Origin: Allolobophora icterica
Taxonomy: Eukaryota > Annelida > Clitellata > Crassiclitellata > Lumbricidae
DNA: 64,000 bases
Reading direction: 5' to 3'
Assembly: GCA_963556255.1 (NCBI GenBank)
Contig: OY744607.1
Location: 47,086,111-47,150,110 of the forward strand
Part shown: in pieces, positions 1-11,355 of the stretch
How the letters are laid out: every line of letters begins with the position of its first letter
Numbering within the stretch: the first letter of the stretch is position 1
The notes under the pieces: model-generated
Database searches by the model: none
The model's input: the letters and a program-made list of their open reading frames with translations, nothing else
Told to the model about the DNA's origin: nothing
Position numbers and translations under genes: made by a program

Positions 1-1183
1 GGGGGACACGCCATGCATCGGACCCTCCACATTTTGAAGAAACACCAAAAAGGGTCAATACATTTTTTTTAACCTTTTTTGACCAGATCAATTCACGGCG
101 ATAATTTTTTGGCCTCTTTTTTGACCAGATCAGCTCAAAACTCTTTTTTCACCAGATCAGTTCAAAAATGTCCCCCTCACCTTTCAAACAAGATCGCCGC
201 CACTGACTGCTAACTTTCTGAAATCTATTTGATTAGATGAAAAACATTTTATTGCATGACTTGCAACTTTCGCTGACTCGCTGTGTTGTGTACAGTACTG
301 TACAGTACAGTACAGTACAGTACAGTACATACATACATACATATTAGAAAAACTTCTCTCACAACTAGCAATGCTGACACACATTGTTAAAAATATGTGT
401 AGGCCTAGTGCAATGGTAAAGATTGGGAGATACTATGCGTATCTCCACTTCACACTCAATTGTAAAACTTCCAATGTATTTTATTTACTGATAATAATAT
501 AATATGCTCATATTTAGTAAACATTGCAAAACAACTGCAGTCTGCGCATTATTGCAAAAACGCCAAAGGAAAAAATTAATAGCAAGTAGCCGAAATTTGA
601 AAATAACTGAATAATATTACTAAACTCTGTTGAAAGGATAAGTGCTCATTTCGAATGACAAAATCATGCAATCAATTTCGGTCATAACCAGACCAATTTT
701 AAAATTAATTTTAAAAAGAGGACTAGCCTAAACATAGTTGTGAAAAGGTGGTGGTGATATTGACAGTTTGTGATTAAATTTTATTCCAAGTCATTAATTC
801 GTTTAGATACCTATACATATATGATTACAAAGGGCGGCATAACAAAGAATATGCTTTCAAGTACACTATGCTGTTCGTAGTCTGTTACTATGTTTACAGT
901 TTACTAGATAAATGCGATTCCGCTTCAATTCTGCAATTCTGTTCAGTGTTCAACGTAGACCTCTTAGAGTGATGCCGCCCTAACGATCAACGGCAGCCAA
1001 GCCGACTTGACCGAAGTGACAGTTTCTTTCCTTCCCCTATTTCTTTCTTCCTTCTCTTCTACTTTTTAATTTTTATCCAAAATTCACTCTTTTTTTATTT
1101 TTCTTCAACCCCATTTTGCCGTCCCTGCAAAAGTGCCGCCCGGGGCGACTCGCCCCCTCTGCCCCCCCTTCGGTACGCCACTG
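1..1183. mobile_element. Right part of a hAT-like DNA transposon, left end outside the window
   Basis: The stretch ends in GGTACGCCACTG, which in reverse complement reads CAGTGGCGTACC, the form of a hAT terminal repeat. Just inside is a G/C-rich subterminal zone (about 1135-1170). The next bases (1184 on) continue a second transposon whose other copy (5202-6009) runs through this point without interruption, so this looks like an insertion into it. Three short repeats of the form ttttttgaccagatcag occur at about 76-170. No coding potential is seen. The left end and target duplication cannot be checked. Confidence 0.45.
292..345. repeat. (AGTAC)n followed by (ACAT)n microsatellite
   Basis: About seven units of the pentamer agtac pass into four units of acat. 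Confidence 0.85.
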
Positions 1184-1895
1184 TATGTAACTTTATTTAT
1201 TTGCTGTCTGTTAGGCCTAATTTTTTCATTTTCTGTTTAATTTTTTTGCCTGATGTCCCTTACGTTGTCCGTACTTTCAAGATTCAGCTAATTTACGTCA
1301 CTAATTACGTCATCATTTGAGAAATAAATAGGCCTACTTTGTGAAATAGCACACTACAAGAAATCAAATTTTGAAAAATTATTTCTACGTTATCTAAAAT
1401 GCCAAAAGAAAAGGGTGCGGAATGGATTCACGTTACTTTGATAAACGAGAAAGACAAAATATCATCATTGGCTAAATTGAAATGCATTTACTGTGAGAAA
1501 GTTTACACTATAGGCCTATAACCTATACATACAAAGTTTAGTTTTTAATTGTGTTAGTTTGGTCAGCATGGACTTATGTGGACTTATGTTAACAATTTAA
1601 ATTTGAAAAGATTTCAATATTTTTAATTTCTCAATTTCTTATTAAACCAAACCTATAAGAAATTAAATAATTGTTGTAGAATGATGTTATTTAGTGTTTA
1701 CTAATAAAGTTGTGCTATTTGCTGATTCAATTCTGTAAACAAGGTTTTCAATTTTAAATTGCAGTAGGGCCTACAAGATGCGAGAAAGTCAAATTATTTT
1801 CTTTTGTCGTTTCTTTCCGTTTTTTTTCTTGTTTTTTTATTTTTTCAAAAAAAACGACGTTTTTTATTTAGTTTCTATCGTTTTTAACAACTATG
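1184..1895. mobile_element. Non-autonomous hAT element, family N1 copy 1 (5' truncated)
   Basis: The stretch matches the complete element at 5202-6009 almost base for base from its tatgtaactttattt segment to its right end (caactatg). The left terminal about 100 bases are missing because another element joins at 1183. The right end runs straight into the (GGAT)n array, so the right target duplication (gatggatc if present) cannot be told from the array. Confidence 0.75.
1399..1521 (+). pseudogene. BED-type zinc finger start of a hAT transposase (40-codon remnant), copy 1
   Basis: A 40-codon frame begins MPKEKGAEWIHV and carries a tryptophan followed by a CxxC pair (CIYC), the first half of a BED zinc finger as found at the N-terminus of hAT transposases. 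The frame stops before the His/Cys second half. The same frame recurs in the sister element at 5507, with a few substitutions, so it belongs to the transposon and is not a host gene. Confidence 0.5.
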
Positions 1896-2311
1896 GATGG
1901 ATCTTGGTATGGATGGGTTAGGGTGAATGGGTGGATAGGTGGATGGATGGATGGATGGATGGATTTGAGTGGGTGAGTTAGAGTGGATGGGTGGATTGGT
2001 GGATGGGTGAGTGGATGGATCTGATTAGGCGTGTGGGTTAGGGTGGATGGATGGATGGATGGATGGATGGATGGATGGATGGATGGATGGATGGATGGAT
2101 GGATAAATGGATGAATGGGGGGTGGATGGATGGATGGATGGATGGATGGATGGATGGATGGATGGATGGATGGATGGATGGATGGATGGATGGATGGATG
2201 GATGGATGGATGGATGGATGGATGGATGGATGGATGGATGGATGGATGGATGGATGGATGGATGGATGGATGGATGGATGGATGGATGGATGGATGGATG
2301 GATGGATGGAT
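1896..2311. repeat. (GGAT)n microsatellite array, about 400 bp
   Basis: The array is variant GGAT/GGGT units up to 2050 and nearly pure GGAT from 2051 to 2311, broken only at about 2100-2125. Translated in any frame it gives repeats such as WMDG or HPSI. These are artefacts and not proteins. Confidence 0.98.
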
Positions 2312-2825
2312 CTTTTTCGACACTAATCACTGGTGATCATGACGCATTGAGTTACAATTCCTCAGTTACGAATGAATGGATAGACGGATGTAAATTTAAA
2401 TGCAGTACACGAGGACAGATTCTGTTCAATCCTTCATTTTCACGAGATTGGCATCTGGCGATTAGATTGAATTTGCTGCCAATTGCGCTGTTAAGAGTGA
2501 AAAATCCCTCGGTCATCCTGGACTGAGAGATCGGATATGTCGGCGACTGCTTCGACCTCTGCAGGACCTTTCCATCAGGACTAACGCGGACAATATACCC
2601 CACCTCCATGTATGTTTCTGTCCAATGCCCACTGATCGTGTCGCGTAATGACTGTTTGCCTGTTTGTCTGGCTGTCTCTCTCTGCATCTGTCTTTCAGTC
2701 TATCTATATATTTTTTCTGTTTTTCTGTAAATCTATGTTATGATCTGTGTAAGTAGGTGTATGTGTATCCATCCAACAACCAACACACTCACTCATCTAT
2801 CATTCAATTCGTCTCTCCATCAATC
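2312..2825. other. Unique-looking spacer with no gene recognised
   Basis: Neither strand has a credible frame beyond the ends of the flanking simple repeats. It separates two microsatellites of opposite orientation. Confidence 0.5.
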
Positions 2826-3150
2826 AATCTATCCATCCATCCACCCGTTCATCCGTCCACGCAGCCATCCCTCTATCCACCTATATATCCATCCACCCAT
2901 TCAATGATCCATCCACCCATCCATCGAATCATCCATCCATCCATCCATCCATCCATCCATCCATCCATCCATCCATCCATCCATCCATCCATCCATCCAT
3001 CCATCCATCCATCCATCCATCCATCCATCCATTGACCCATGCAATCATTCATCCATCCATGCATTCAACCTATCCATCCAATCTTTCATCCATACATCCA
3101 CCCCTGCAATCATCCATCCATCCATCCACCCATCAATCCGTCCGTCCGCC
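2826..3150. repeat. (ATCC)n microsatellite array
   Basis: Variant ATCC units lead into a pure block at 2931-3031 and then variants to 3150. It is the reverse complement of the (GGAT)n array at 1896-2311. Confidence 0.97.
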
Positions 3151-4293
3151 CATCCATTCAGATAGGCGTGCAGAACGAGAACTGCACAGAAAGAGAGACA
3201 GACAGTGTAACAGACATACAGAAGCATACACAGAGAGACAAACCGACAGACAGCCAGGCGCATAGGTTGTGCGTGGCGATCTTCACGTCCCCTCTGGCCT
3301 TGCCCGTGGGCCCCGTCCGGACCAAACTGCTCCACGCGGTTGATCGATGTACGGGTTGGAACAAGCGACTACTGTGACGTCGATTAATGACGGACATCCG
3401 GCGGAGAGTTCTCGTCGAGTTAACAGCGCTTGCGCCAAAGGAAATAGTTCGTTGGCTTTTGACATCCGGTAGATTCGCTGTTAAGAGGATTTTGACGGTG
3501 ACGAAGGATGTCCGCTGGAGTTCAGACAGGACATTTTTCGTCTTAACAGAAAAACATCTAAAACCATGAATTATACTTATGGCGTCGATTAGTAATAGTA
3601 GTAGTGGTGGTGGTGGTAGTAGTACTTGTAGATGTTGTGGTAGCAATAGCTGTGTTCGCAGTAGTAATACTAGCAATAATTGCATAATCTTTAACTATCG
3701 ATACCATACTACTATTAATTTATAGTAGAAGTATCATTGCCTTGTATTAGGCCTATTTCACTATTACTTTTACTATTAGGCCTACTGTCTTTAGTATTAT
3801 TACTATTACTATTACAAATTCGCATGTTCGTGTACCGGTATAAGAATACACCTAATTTCCTGCTGTCGATCTCTTCCAAGTACTTTATAAGTGTTTCAGA
3901 ATTGCAGAACTATTTCACTACAATTTGCCCGTACCGACACAGTAACTTCCTGTTTAAAGGGACCCGCTGTGTAATACTCGCTGCCCTATATATGCCTACA
4001 TCTTATTCCTTACCCAAAAATCCGCTTTGCACCCGTTTAAAAGACATTTGAAACAGTGTTCAATGAGTTTGAAATAATGATCACCACTGTATCATGGACT
4101 GTATCATAGAAGCTATTAATTGGCAGAATGTCTTGTACTTAAGAAATAAACAATAGGCTAGATGATGTCTTTACGCTGCAACTATACCCCATATGGGGTA
4201 TATATGGTTCCTTTTGAATTCTCCCTTTGACAACAATTAATGCAAACCAAATTGTCCGCATATTTTGTAAATAGTCTATTCATTGTTCACCAA

Positions 4294-4294
<1 letters not shown>
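3151..4294. other. Intergenic sequence, no gene recognised
   Basis: A short GACA-rich patch lies at 3185-3260 and a (GTA/GTG)n patch at 3590-3640. The remaining frames are short and without recognisable motifs. Confidence 0.5.
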
Positions 4295-4327
<33 letters not shown>

Positions 4328-4857
4328 TATCCTTTATTAATCCAACTGCTAACCGCATTTTGGTTTACACAAAAAAAATAATAAAGTGACATATAAAGTG
4401 ACATAAACTTAACTCAGTTCGATATTACTATTACGGAAACTTTAACGATCACAGAGTCACAGAGAAAAGCGAATCTGAGACGAGGTGAGTCAGTCACCAG
4501 GTGAAGAGCAGTTAGATTCCAGATGTTGAAAAGAATACGACAATAGTGATGTTTTTGAGGCATTCCCGGAAGGAAGCGATGGAGTTGGAGCATCGGAGAA
4601 ACATTGGTGGTCGATTCCACTCCTTAAGGGCTGCAACACGAAATGCACGAGAGCCCATGGCATTGCTACATCTAGGCTCAACCGAAAAACCCATACTCGA
4701 AGATCGCACACAGTGTGGCGTAGTGCAAGGAGAGAGGAGTGGTTGAAGGCATGGGCATCAGCTCATGGCATTGCTACATCTAGGCTCAACCAAAAGACCC
4801 ATACTGAAAGATCGCAGACTGCCAGGCGGAGTGTAAAGAGAGAGGAGCGGTTGAAGG

Positions 4858-5161
4858 CAGCAGGAATTTTGTACAGGGTGCGGGGCAAAATTGTTGTAGG
4901 TGGGCAACACTTTTGTAGGGGGGCAAACTTTTTGAAGGGGGCAAAATGACGTTTTTGCATTGAACACGGAAGACGTGACAACTTTAAACATAAATAATGG
5001 TCAAGGACTTACTGTACCTAAATAATTAAGTGTTTTTCCGCATTGAAAATCGTGCTTGGACTGTTGTAATAATCATAATAATCAAAATATTTCAGTTTTG
5101 CACAATATGCGCAAAATCCAGGGTGGGGGCAAATGCCCCTTTACCCCCTCCAGACGCCATG
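4858..5161. mobile_element. hAT-type MITE of 304 bp inside the CR1-like LINE
   Basis: It is flanked by perfect 8-bp duplications gttgaagg (4850-4857 and 5162-5169). The right end in reverse complement reads CATGGCGTCTGGAGGGGG, like other hAT ends in this window. The left end (cagcagg) is a poor match. It is internally rich in GGGGGCAAA motifs and has no coding capacity. Confidence 0.65.
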
Positions 5162-5201
5162 GTTGAAGGTAGGTTGGAGTCCTCGTTGTGAGGGTTTCAA
5201 A

Positions 5202-6009
5202 CATAGATGTAAAAACCGTTTTTTTCGTTTTTTATTTTTCTCGAAAAAACGTCGTTTTTTTTCCTTTTTTATTTTTCTTATCGTTTTTTCCCGTTTTTTA
5301 TGTAACTTTATTTATTTACTGTCTGTCAATGTTTTTCAGTTTCTGTTCAATTTTTTGTCTGATGTCCCGTACGTTGTCTCTATACTTTCAAGGATTCAGC
5401 TAATTTACCACACTATTTTTGTCATCATTTGAGAAATAAATAGGCCTACTTTATGAGCACAGTACAAGAAATACAATTTCATAAAGTTATTTCTAAGTTA
5501 TAGAAAATGCCAAAAGAAAAGGGTGCGGAATGGATTCACGTTACTTTGATAAACGAGAAAGACAAAAACTCAGCATTGGTTAAATTGAAATGCATTTACT
5601 GTGAGAAAGTTTACACTATATATAGTCTATACCTCCAAAGTTTAGTTTTTAATTGTGTTAGTTTAGTCAGGATGGACTTATGTGGACTTATGTTTACAAT
5701 TTAAATTTGAAAAGATTTCAATATTTTTAGTTTCTCAATTTCTTATTAAACCAAACTTATAAGAAATAAAATAATTGTTGTAGAATGATGTTATTTAGTG
5801 TTTACTAATAAAGTTGTGTTATTTGCTGATTAAATTCTGCAAGCAAGGTTGTTAATTTTAAATTGCAGTAGGGTCTACAATATGTGAGAAAGTCAAATTA
5901 TTTTCTTGTTTGTTTTTTCCGTTTTTTCCCGTTTTTTATTTTTTTTGAAAAATCGACGTTTTTTCCGTTTTTTAGGCCTATTTAGTTTCTATCGTTTTTA
6001 GCAACTATG
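5202..6009. mobile_element. Non-autonomous hAT element, family N1 copy 2 (complete, 808 bp)
   Basis: Perfect 8-bp target duplications gtttcaaa lie at 5194-5201 and 6010-6017. The ends are CATAGATGTAAAAACCG and, in reverse complement, CATAGTTGCTAAAAACG. T-rich stem-forming tracts with CGTTTTTT motifs lie inside both ends. It carries the 5' piece of a BED-finger transposase frame at 5507. Confidence 0.85.
5507..5704 (+). pseudogene. BED-type zinc finger start of a hAT transposase, copy 2
   Basis: A 65-codon frame starts MPKEKGAEWIHV with CIYC at about residues 29-32, as in the copy at 1399. The first 38 residues match that copy closely and the rest diverges into non-coding sequence. The catalytic part of a hAT transposase is absent. 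Confidence 0.5.
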
Positions 6010-6235
6010 GTTTCAAAGATCAGAAAGGCTAGTTTAGATCTTATTCTTAATTGTTCCGGAAACCAATGCAGCTGACCGAGCGGAATTAATGAGTTCCAAC
6101 TGTATTAAAGATGCACGAAGAACTACGCGAGCCAGAGAATTTCTGATGCGTTGAAGCCTGTTGACTTCAAGACCTGATTATGCCCGCAAATACAGAGTCA
6201 GAATAATCGAGACGAGAACAGACATGAGAACAGGA

Positions 6236-6419
6236 TATGCTCTATCACATGTCTTTCGAAGCAGCAGACCTAATGTGACGTGTATAATTGCCTTGATATG
6301 ATAGAAAGATTTTCAGATGTCTGTTATGTGGGGGTGCACGAAATGTTGTCAGATTTCATGTTATATAGGGCCTATGCAAAGGCTACTCTTTGTCGACATA
6401 AAATCAGGTATTGATTATA
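6236..6419. other. Short spacer, nothing recognised
   Basis: No frame, repeat or RNA gene was seen between the LINE remnant and the TA-rich tract. Confidence 0.4.
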
Positions 6420-7339
6420 TATATACATCATGCATATATATATATGTATATATACATAAATATATATATCGCGAGTAAACAATGAAGTTAGAAACTCTCT
6501 TTATGTATAAATATATATAACATTATATATATATATACATATTTTATGTGTGACGCAACCGTCTATAAAAATCATCGTTCCCAGAACCCATTTCGACGAG
6601 CAGCAAAGCGGAAGTTGTGCGCCTACAAAATTACTACGGACGGACAAGAACGGACGGACGGACGTACGGACAGACGGAGGACTATACAGCGACCCGAAAG
6701 CCATCTATAGATAAATTTGCTTTACACACTATGTATACTTAATATAAAACACACACACACATATGCATATATACTTAGACTTATACATACACATATATAC
6801 ACATATATATTGATAGACCTATACATTTACATATATATATATATATATATAATATACATACATATATACATAGACATATACATACATTATATATACGTAA
6901 TATGCTTGTCTGTGAGTACCTTACACACCGAGTCCTTGTGAAAATATACAGCATGTGCATGGCTACAAGGTCTGGTCTACAGATACACGTACACACACAC
7001 GAGTATATATATATATATACATTGTGTAAACAAGCATATATATATACATAATCATATATATGATGATGTTTTTGCATATATATATACTGGCATATCTTTG
7101 CCAATATAATATAGGTAAACAAACGTGTACCGACTGCAGACACAGAGATGCACAGCAGCTACACTGCGCCATGTATATATAATTATACATGCACTCGTTT
7201 TCTATATATCTTTATACCTCTATCTCACGTAAATATATATATATATGTCTGTGCCTATTTCTGTATATATATATATATATATATATGTACGTATATATAT
7301 GCATGTACGTATTAGTGTCTTCTTCTTTCCCTTCAGGCT
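6420..7339. repeat. TA-rich microsatellite region (TATA/TACA/CACA)
   Basis: Repeated (TA)n, (TACA)n and (CA)n blocks are separated by short unique pieces. One of these at about 6640-6680 is a run of GGAC/CGGA units. Apparent frames of Tyr/Ile repeats are artefacts. Confidence 0.9.
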
Positions 7340-7748
7340 CGAATTAATCCCTCTTTGGAGAGGGGTCAGCCACTCGGATCCTTCTCTTCCACTTGTTTCT
7401 TTCTTGAGCATCTTCTTTCTTCAGTTTGAGGAGTTTTAGGTCTTGTTGTATCGTGTCTTCCCATCTCTTCCTCTGTCGTCCCCGACTGCGGCGTCCATAT
7501 ACCTCTGCATTCATGATTCTTTTCACACAGCTATCATCCTCTTTTCTCATTACATGTCCATACCACCTCAGCCTGGTCTCTCGTACTTTGTCAGTTATAT
7601 ATATACATGCCACCCCGAGCTTCTTTCTGATGTCCACATTTCTTTTCCTGTCCTTCAGTGAGATCCCAAGTATCCATCGTAGCATTCTCATCTCTGTTCT
7701 CTCCAGTAACCCTTCATCCCTTTTTGTCAGCGCCCAGGCCTCTGCTCC
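7340..7748 (-). pseudogene. C-terminal tail of a non-LTR retrotransposon reverse transcriptase, minus strand
   Basis: The 115-codon minus-strand frame (7344-7691) contains RLRWYGHVMRKED followed by GRRSRGRQRKRWEDTIQQD, the conserved basic tail found after the RT domain of many animal LINEs. Upstream codons to about 7745 still read as LINE (EAWALTKRDEGLLERTEMR). The 5' side is cut off by the (TA)n array at 7749. The RT catalytic domain is missing, so it is a dead fragment. Confidence 0.7.
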
Positions 7749-7823
<75 letters not shown>

Positions 7824-7845
7824 GGTGTGTGTGTGTGTGTGTGTT
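7749..7845. repeat. (TA)n then (GT)n microsatellite
   Basis: About 34 TA units are followed by about 10 GT units. Confidence 0.97.
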
Positions 7846-8095
7846 AGTCTGTGTGTATTTGCGTGTATGGTTTCGTGTATTCACTTCTTCGTTTACGTTC
7901 AATGTCGCGTTCTCTCTGTCTATATTGCCGCTATAAAACGGAGTCTTGTTCCTGCTCTTTCTTATGGCGCTATATAAACGTCTGTCTATTTACAGTCGTC
8001 AGTCGCAGATGACGGACGACACACGAGAATTTGTATAGCGCCAACCAATCGTTTCGGCGGAAACAGTATTACGTGGAAAGCTTCGATGAATGGCC
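7846..8095. other. Spacer, no gene recognised
   Basis: No coding or structured feature was identified. Confidence 0.4.
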
Positions 8096-8255
8096 TATGC
8101 CTCTTTTATGTCTGTCTGCCTGTCTGCCTCTATCTCTGCCTGCCTCCCTTTCTGTCTGTCTGCCTTCTCGCTTGCCTCTTTGTCTGTCCGCCTGCCTGTG
8201 TGGCTGCATGCCTGCCTGTCCTAATCCCTCCCTCCCTGCCTTCCTCACCCAGGCC
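8096..8255. repeat. Degenerate (CTGC/CTGT)n microsatellite
   Basis: Imperfect tetramers of CTGY and CTCY type fill the stretch. The apparent Cys/Leu-rich frames are artefacts. Confidence 0.85.
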
Positions 8256-8407
8256 AGAACAGAGGGGTGTGGACCATCTCTCACGGGCCGGGGACCTACT
8301 CTACTGATAGAGAGTCAAAGGGGAACGGGACAGATGTCCGGAAACTGAGAAATTGAATGATACAATGGTAAAAGCACGGCATGCATCAATCAAACTTTGT
8401 GTGCCAG

Positions 8408-8702
8408 ATAGTTTTCATGCGTGCAGAGGGGCCGGGTATGGGCCGGGTATGGGCCGGTTATGGGGCCGGGTATGGGCCGGGTATGATCCGGGTATGGGGC
8501 CGGGTATGGGCCGGGAATGGGCCGGGTATGGGCCGGGTATGGGGCCGGGTATGGGCCGGGTATGGGGCCGGGTATGGGCCGGGTATTGGTCGGGTATGGG
8601 GCCGGGTATGGGCCGGGTATGGGGCCGGGTATGGGCCGGGTATGGGCCGGGTATGGCCCGGGTATAGCCCGGGTATGGCCCGGGTATGGGGCCGGGTATA
8701 CC
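8408..8702. repeat. G-rich minisatellite, unit GGGCCGGGTAT
   Basis: About 25 units of an 11-bp motif run in tandem, some with an extra G or small changes. The order GGG-CC-GGG-TAT-GGG-CC-GGG on the plus strand meets the simple rule for intramolecular G-quadruplexes many times over. Frames of both strands stay open only because the repeat lacks stops. Confidence 0.95.
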
Positions 8703-8880
8703 CAACTGAAAAGGATGCCTACAGTTATTTCAGGGTGAATGGGTTCTTCAAGACAATTGATTGCCATCAATGTCTGCTCCAACTGATGTCTACTTCTTGC
8801 AGGCATCAGTGTGCCCAGAGCACCCGCCACAACTGTTCCTGGTCGTAAACACAATCTCTTAAGCAATGGCACACTATGAG

Positions 8881-8990
8881 ACATGGTAGCCGATTGGTTA
8901 GGGCACTCCTCTTGTAACGCGGGGAGTAAGGGTTCGATCCTCCTTCCCTGAGACGGTTACAGTGTAGGGACCTTCAGCGAGTCCTTCATG
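8881..8990 (+). repeat. tRNA-derived SINE family A, copy 1
   Basis: The head carries a box A-like (gccgattggttagggc) and a box B-like (gggttcgatcct) element, followed by the family body gagacggttac..gtagggacctt. Related copies are at 16041, 31744, 34461, 37171, 37708, 44928, 48431, 53870 and 59446. Confidence 0.75.
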
Positions 8991-9165
8991 TATTTCATGT
9001 GGATCGACCAGGTAGTTTGCGTTGATCTACCGTGTAGTTTATGTGGATATATCATGTAGTTTATGTGGATATATCGTGTAGTTTATGTGGATCTGCCACG
9101 TAGTTCGTGTGGCTCTACCTTGATGTATTGTATGTAGATCTACCATTTAATTTGCGCGGATCGTG
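8991..9165. repeat. Minisatellite, about 21-22 bp unit (gtagtttatgtggatatatc)
   Basis: About eight degenerate head-to-tail units run directly downstream of the SINE. Confidence 0.85.
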
Positions 9166-9324
9166 TGGAACTGCTCTGTGTGTAGGCTTAAGCTCGTTCT
9201 AACCACATTAAGTTTCTGTTTCTGCATTTATATAGCGCTCTACTGGACAGTAGCACGTGTTGCCACTCAAACCGCAGACTGTCCCATTGAACGTAAGCCT
9301 GTCGTTGTTAAATTTATGTCGTTG

Positions 9325-9400
9325 CCTGTCTGCCTGCCTGCCTGCACGCCTGCCCGCCTGCCCGCCTGCCTGCCTGCCTGCCTGCCTGCTTGTCTGTCTG
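9325..9400. repeat. (CTGC)n microsatellite
   Basis: Imperfect CTGC/CCGC units. Confidence 0.9.
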
Positions 9401-9446
9401 AGTGCCTAGTTATCTCAGAGGATAATACAATACGCGCAATATATTA

Positions 9447-9650
9447 GAAGAAGAAGAAGAAGAAGAAGAAGAAGAAGAAGAAGAAGAAGAAGAAGAAGAA
9501 GAAGATGATGATGATGTTGATGATGATGATGAAGATGGTGAAGATGATGATGAAGATGATGATGAAGATTAAGAAGATTAAGAAGATTAAAAAGATGATG
9601 AAGATGATGATTATGAAGATGACGACGAAGATGAAGATGAAGAAGGTGAT
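9447..9650. repeat. (AAG)n then (GAT/GAA)n microsatellite
   Basis: Nearly pure AAG to about 9505, then mixed GAT/GAA/AAG units. Confidence 0.95.
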
Positions 9651-9824
9651 CCTGATTGTAATTATAATTGTAATTGCATATTTATAAAGTGCTTCTTCAT
9701 AAGAGACTCATCAGATGCGCTCAACACGCCATTCTATCTTCTCCGCAATATTTCAGGATCCGTTCATTTGTCAAAAGCAATTGCGTCGTGTAAGGAACAC
9801 TTCTGACGTCAATCCACATGGGTT

Positions 9825-10215
9825 GCTAAGAACACGAATGAATGAATGATTGAATGACTGACTGAACGAATAACTGAACGAAATAATGAATTAATGAACT
9901 GACGAAGTAATGAATTAACAAATTAATTAAATAATGAATAAACGAATTAAAGAATTTATGAGTGAACGAATTAATCAAGTAACGAGTTAGCGAATTGAGG
10001 AATTAACGAATTACAGAATTACCGAATTAAAGTATTAATGAATTAAAGAATTAAGGAATTAATGGGTTAATGAATGAAGGGACAGTCGAACGAGCGAATG
10101 AAATTAAATGAATTAAGTATGTTAATTAATTAATTAATTAACGAATGAATGAACGAATGAGAGAATGAATAGTTGAACGAATGAATGAATGTATGAATGA
10201 ATGAACGAAAGTAAT
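9825..10215. repeat. Degenerate (GAAT/ATTA)n array, about 390 bp
   Basis: Long runs of GAAT-type tetramers with many substitutions (tgaatgaatga, cgaattaa). Confidence 0.9.
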
Positions 10216-10319
10216 AAAATATATAATAATAATAGTCATCATCGGCAGCAGGATCATCATAGTCGTCATCATCTTCATTTCTGCTCTCCGTCTCTATCTG
10301 CACACGTGTCTCTTTATTA

Positions 10320-10434
10320 CTCTGCTTACCTGCCTGCCTGCTTCTGTCTGTATCTGTCTGTCTGCTGTCTTTCTGTCTGTCTGCCTGCTGTCTGTCTGTC
10401 TGCCTGCTGTCTGTCTGTCTGTCTGTCTGCCTGC

Positions 10435-10521
<87 letters not shown>

Positions 10522-10522
10522 A
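10320..10522. repeat. (CTGT)n microsatellite
   Basis: Variant CTGC/CTGT units lead into about 20 pure CTGT units ending at 10522. Confidence 0.97.
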
Positions 10523-10895
10523 TTTATCTCCCATAATACTTTATTGTTGCATAAACTGGGACAAAATGCTAAGCCACATAAGAGTTAATCCAATCCGAGA
10601 AGAAGGAAGGTGAGAAGGGAAACGACGTCTCCCCCCACCCCCTCGCTCACACCCCATTCCCCTTCCTCCCAAGTGTTAAGATAGGGTCTGAGCAAGTGTT
10701 GACTTCATGTAGCGCCGTTTGATCGTCTGATAAACCCTCCTCTCTTTGTGTAACCGCCCTCGGTGTTGACAACAGTGTCTGGCCCGCATTTCAGCTGGAA
10801 AGACATAAAGAGGGCTTTCTGTGTCACCGTCTTTGTCAGTGCGCCTATGCCTCTCTGTCTGGTCATGTGCAGGCTACGAGTTAGATGCGGTTGGT
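10523..10895. other. Spacer, no gene recognised
   Basis: A C-rich patch lies at 10628-10670. No credible frame was found. Confidence 0.4.
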
Positions 10896-11355
10896 CTGTC
10901 TGTCTGTCTGTATGTATGTATGTATGTATGTATGTATGTATGTATGTATGTATGTATGTATGTATGTATGTATGTATGTATGTATGTATGTATGTATGTA
11001 TGTATGTATGTATGTATGTATCTCTGTCTGTCTACTCTCTAATTATGTCCGTCGGCTGTATTTATGTACGTATTTACGCTTGCATCCTATTATATGTACG
11101 GCCTATGCGTACGTATGTATGCATGTATGTATGGATACATGTATGCATACATACAGATATATCCATGCGCGTATGTATACGTGTATGCATGTATGTAGGT
11201 GCATCTGTGTATGTTTGTGTGCACGTATGACATTGTATGTATGTATGTAACTATGTATGTATATATGTATGTATGTATGGATGAATGTATGTACTATGGA
11301 TAGATGGTTGGATGGAAGGATGGATGTATGGATGAATGGACGGATGGGTGTATAG
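10896..11355. repeat. (GTAT)n microsatellite passing into degenerate GTAT/GGAT repeats
   Basis: About 28 pure GTAT units (10907-11020) are followed by an eroded stretch to about 11355. Confidence 0.95.

Larger units (their letters stand above)
4295..6235 (-). mobile_element. 3' end of a CR1-like LINE, minus strand, interrupted by two hAT elements
   Basis: Read on the minus strand from about 6190, the sequence encodes the C-terminal tail typical of CR1/L2-type reverse transcriptases: LEVNRLQRIRNSLARVV, then KLAFLIFETLTTRTPTYLQ, then a segment ending in RAFRVAALKEWNRPPMFLR. The frame stops near 4512 and the element ends in a (TTAC)n tail at 4295-4327, a normal 3' end for this LINE type. Two hAT insertions (4858-5161 and 5202-6009) split it. 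A partial tandem duplication of about 125 bp (about 4655-4735 against 4765-4850) repeats the EPRCSNAM segment. It is a dead 5'-truncated copy. Confidence 0.75.

Noticed and set aside
1868..2526. Frames of WMDG or HPSI repeats on both strands over (GGAT)n
   Set aside because: They exist only because the tetramer repeat lacks stops in every frame.
2757..3377. Ser/His/Pro-rich frames over (ATCC)n
   Set aside because: Microsatellite translation with no unique domain attached.
8353..8884. Gly-rich and Pro-rich frames at the GGGCCGGGTAT minisatellite
   Set aside because: Open on both strands because of the repeat. Non-repeat parts are short and unrecognisable.
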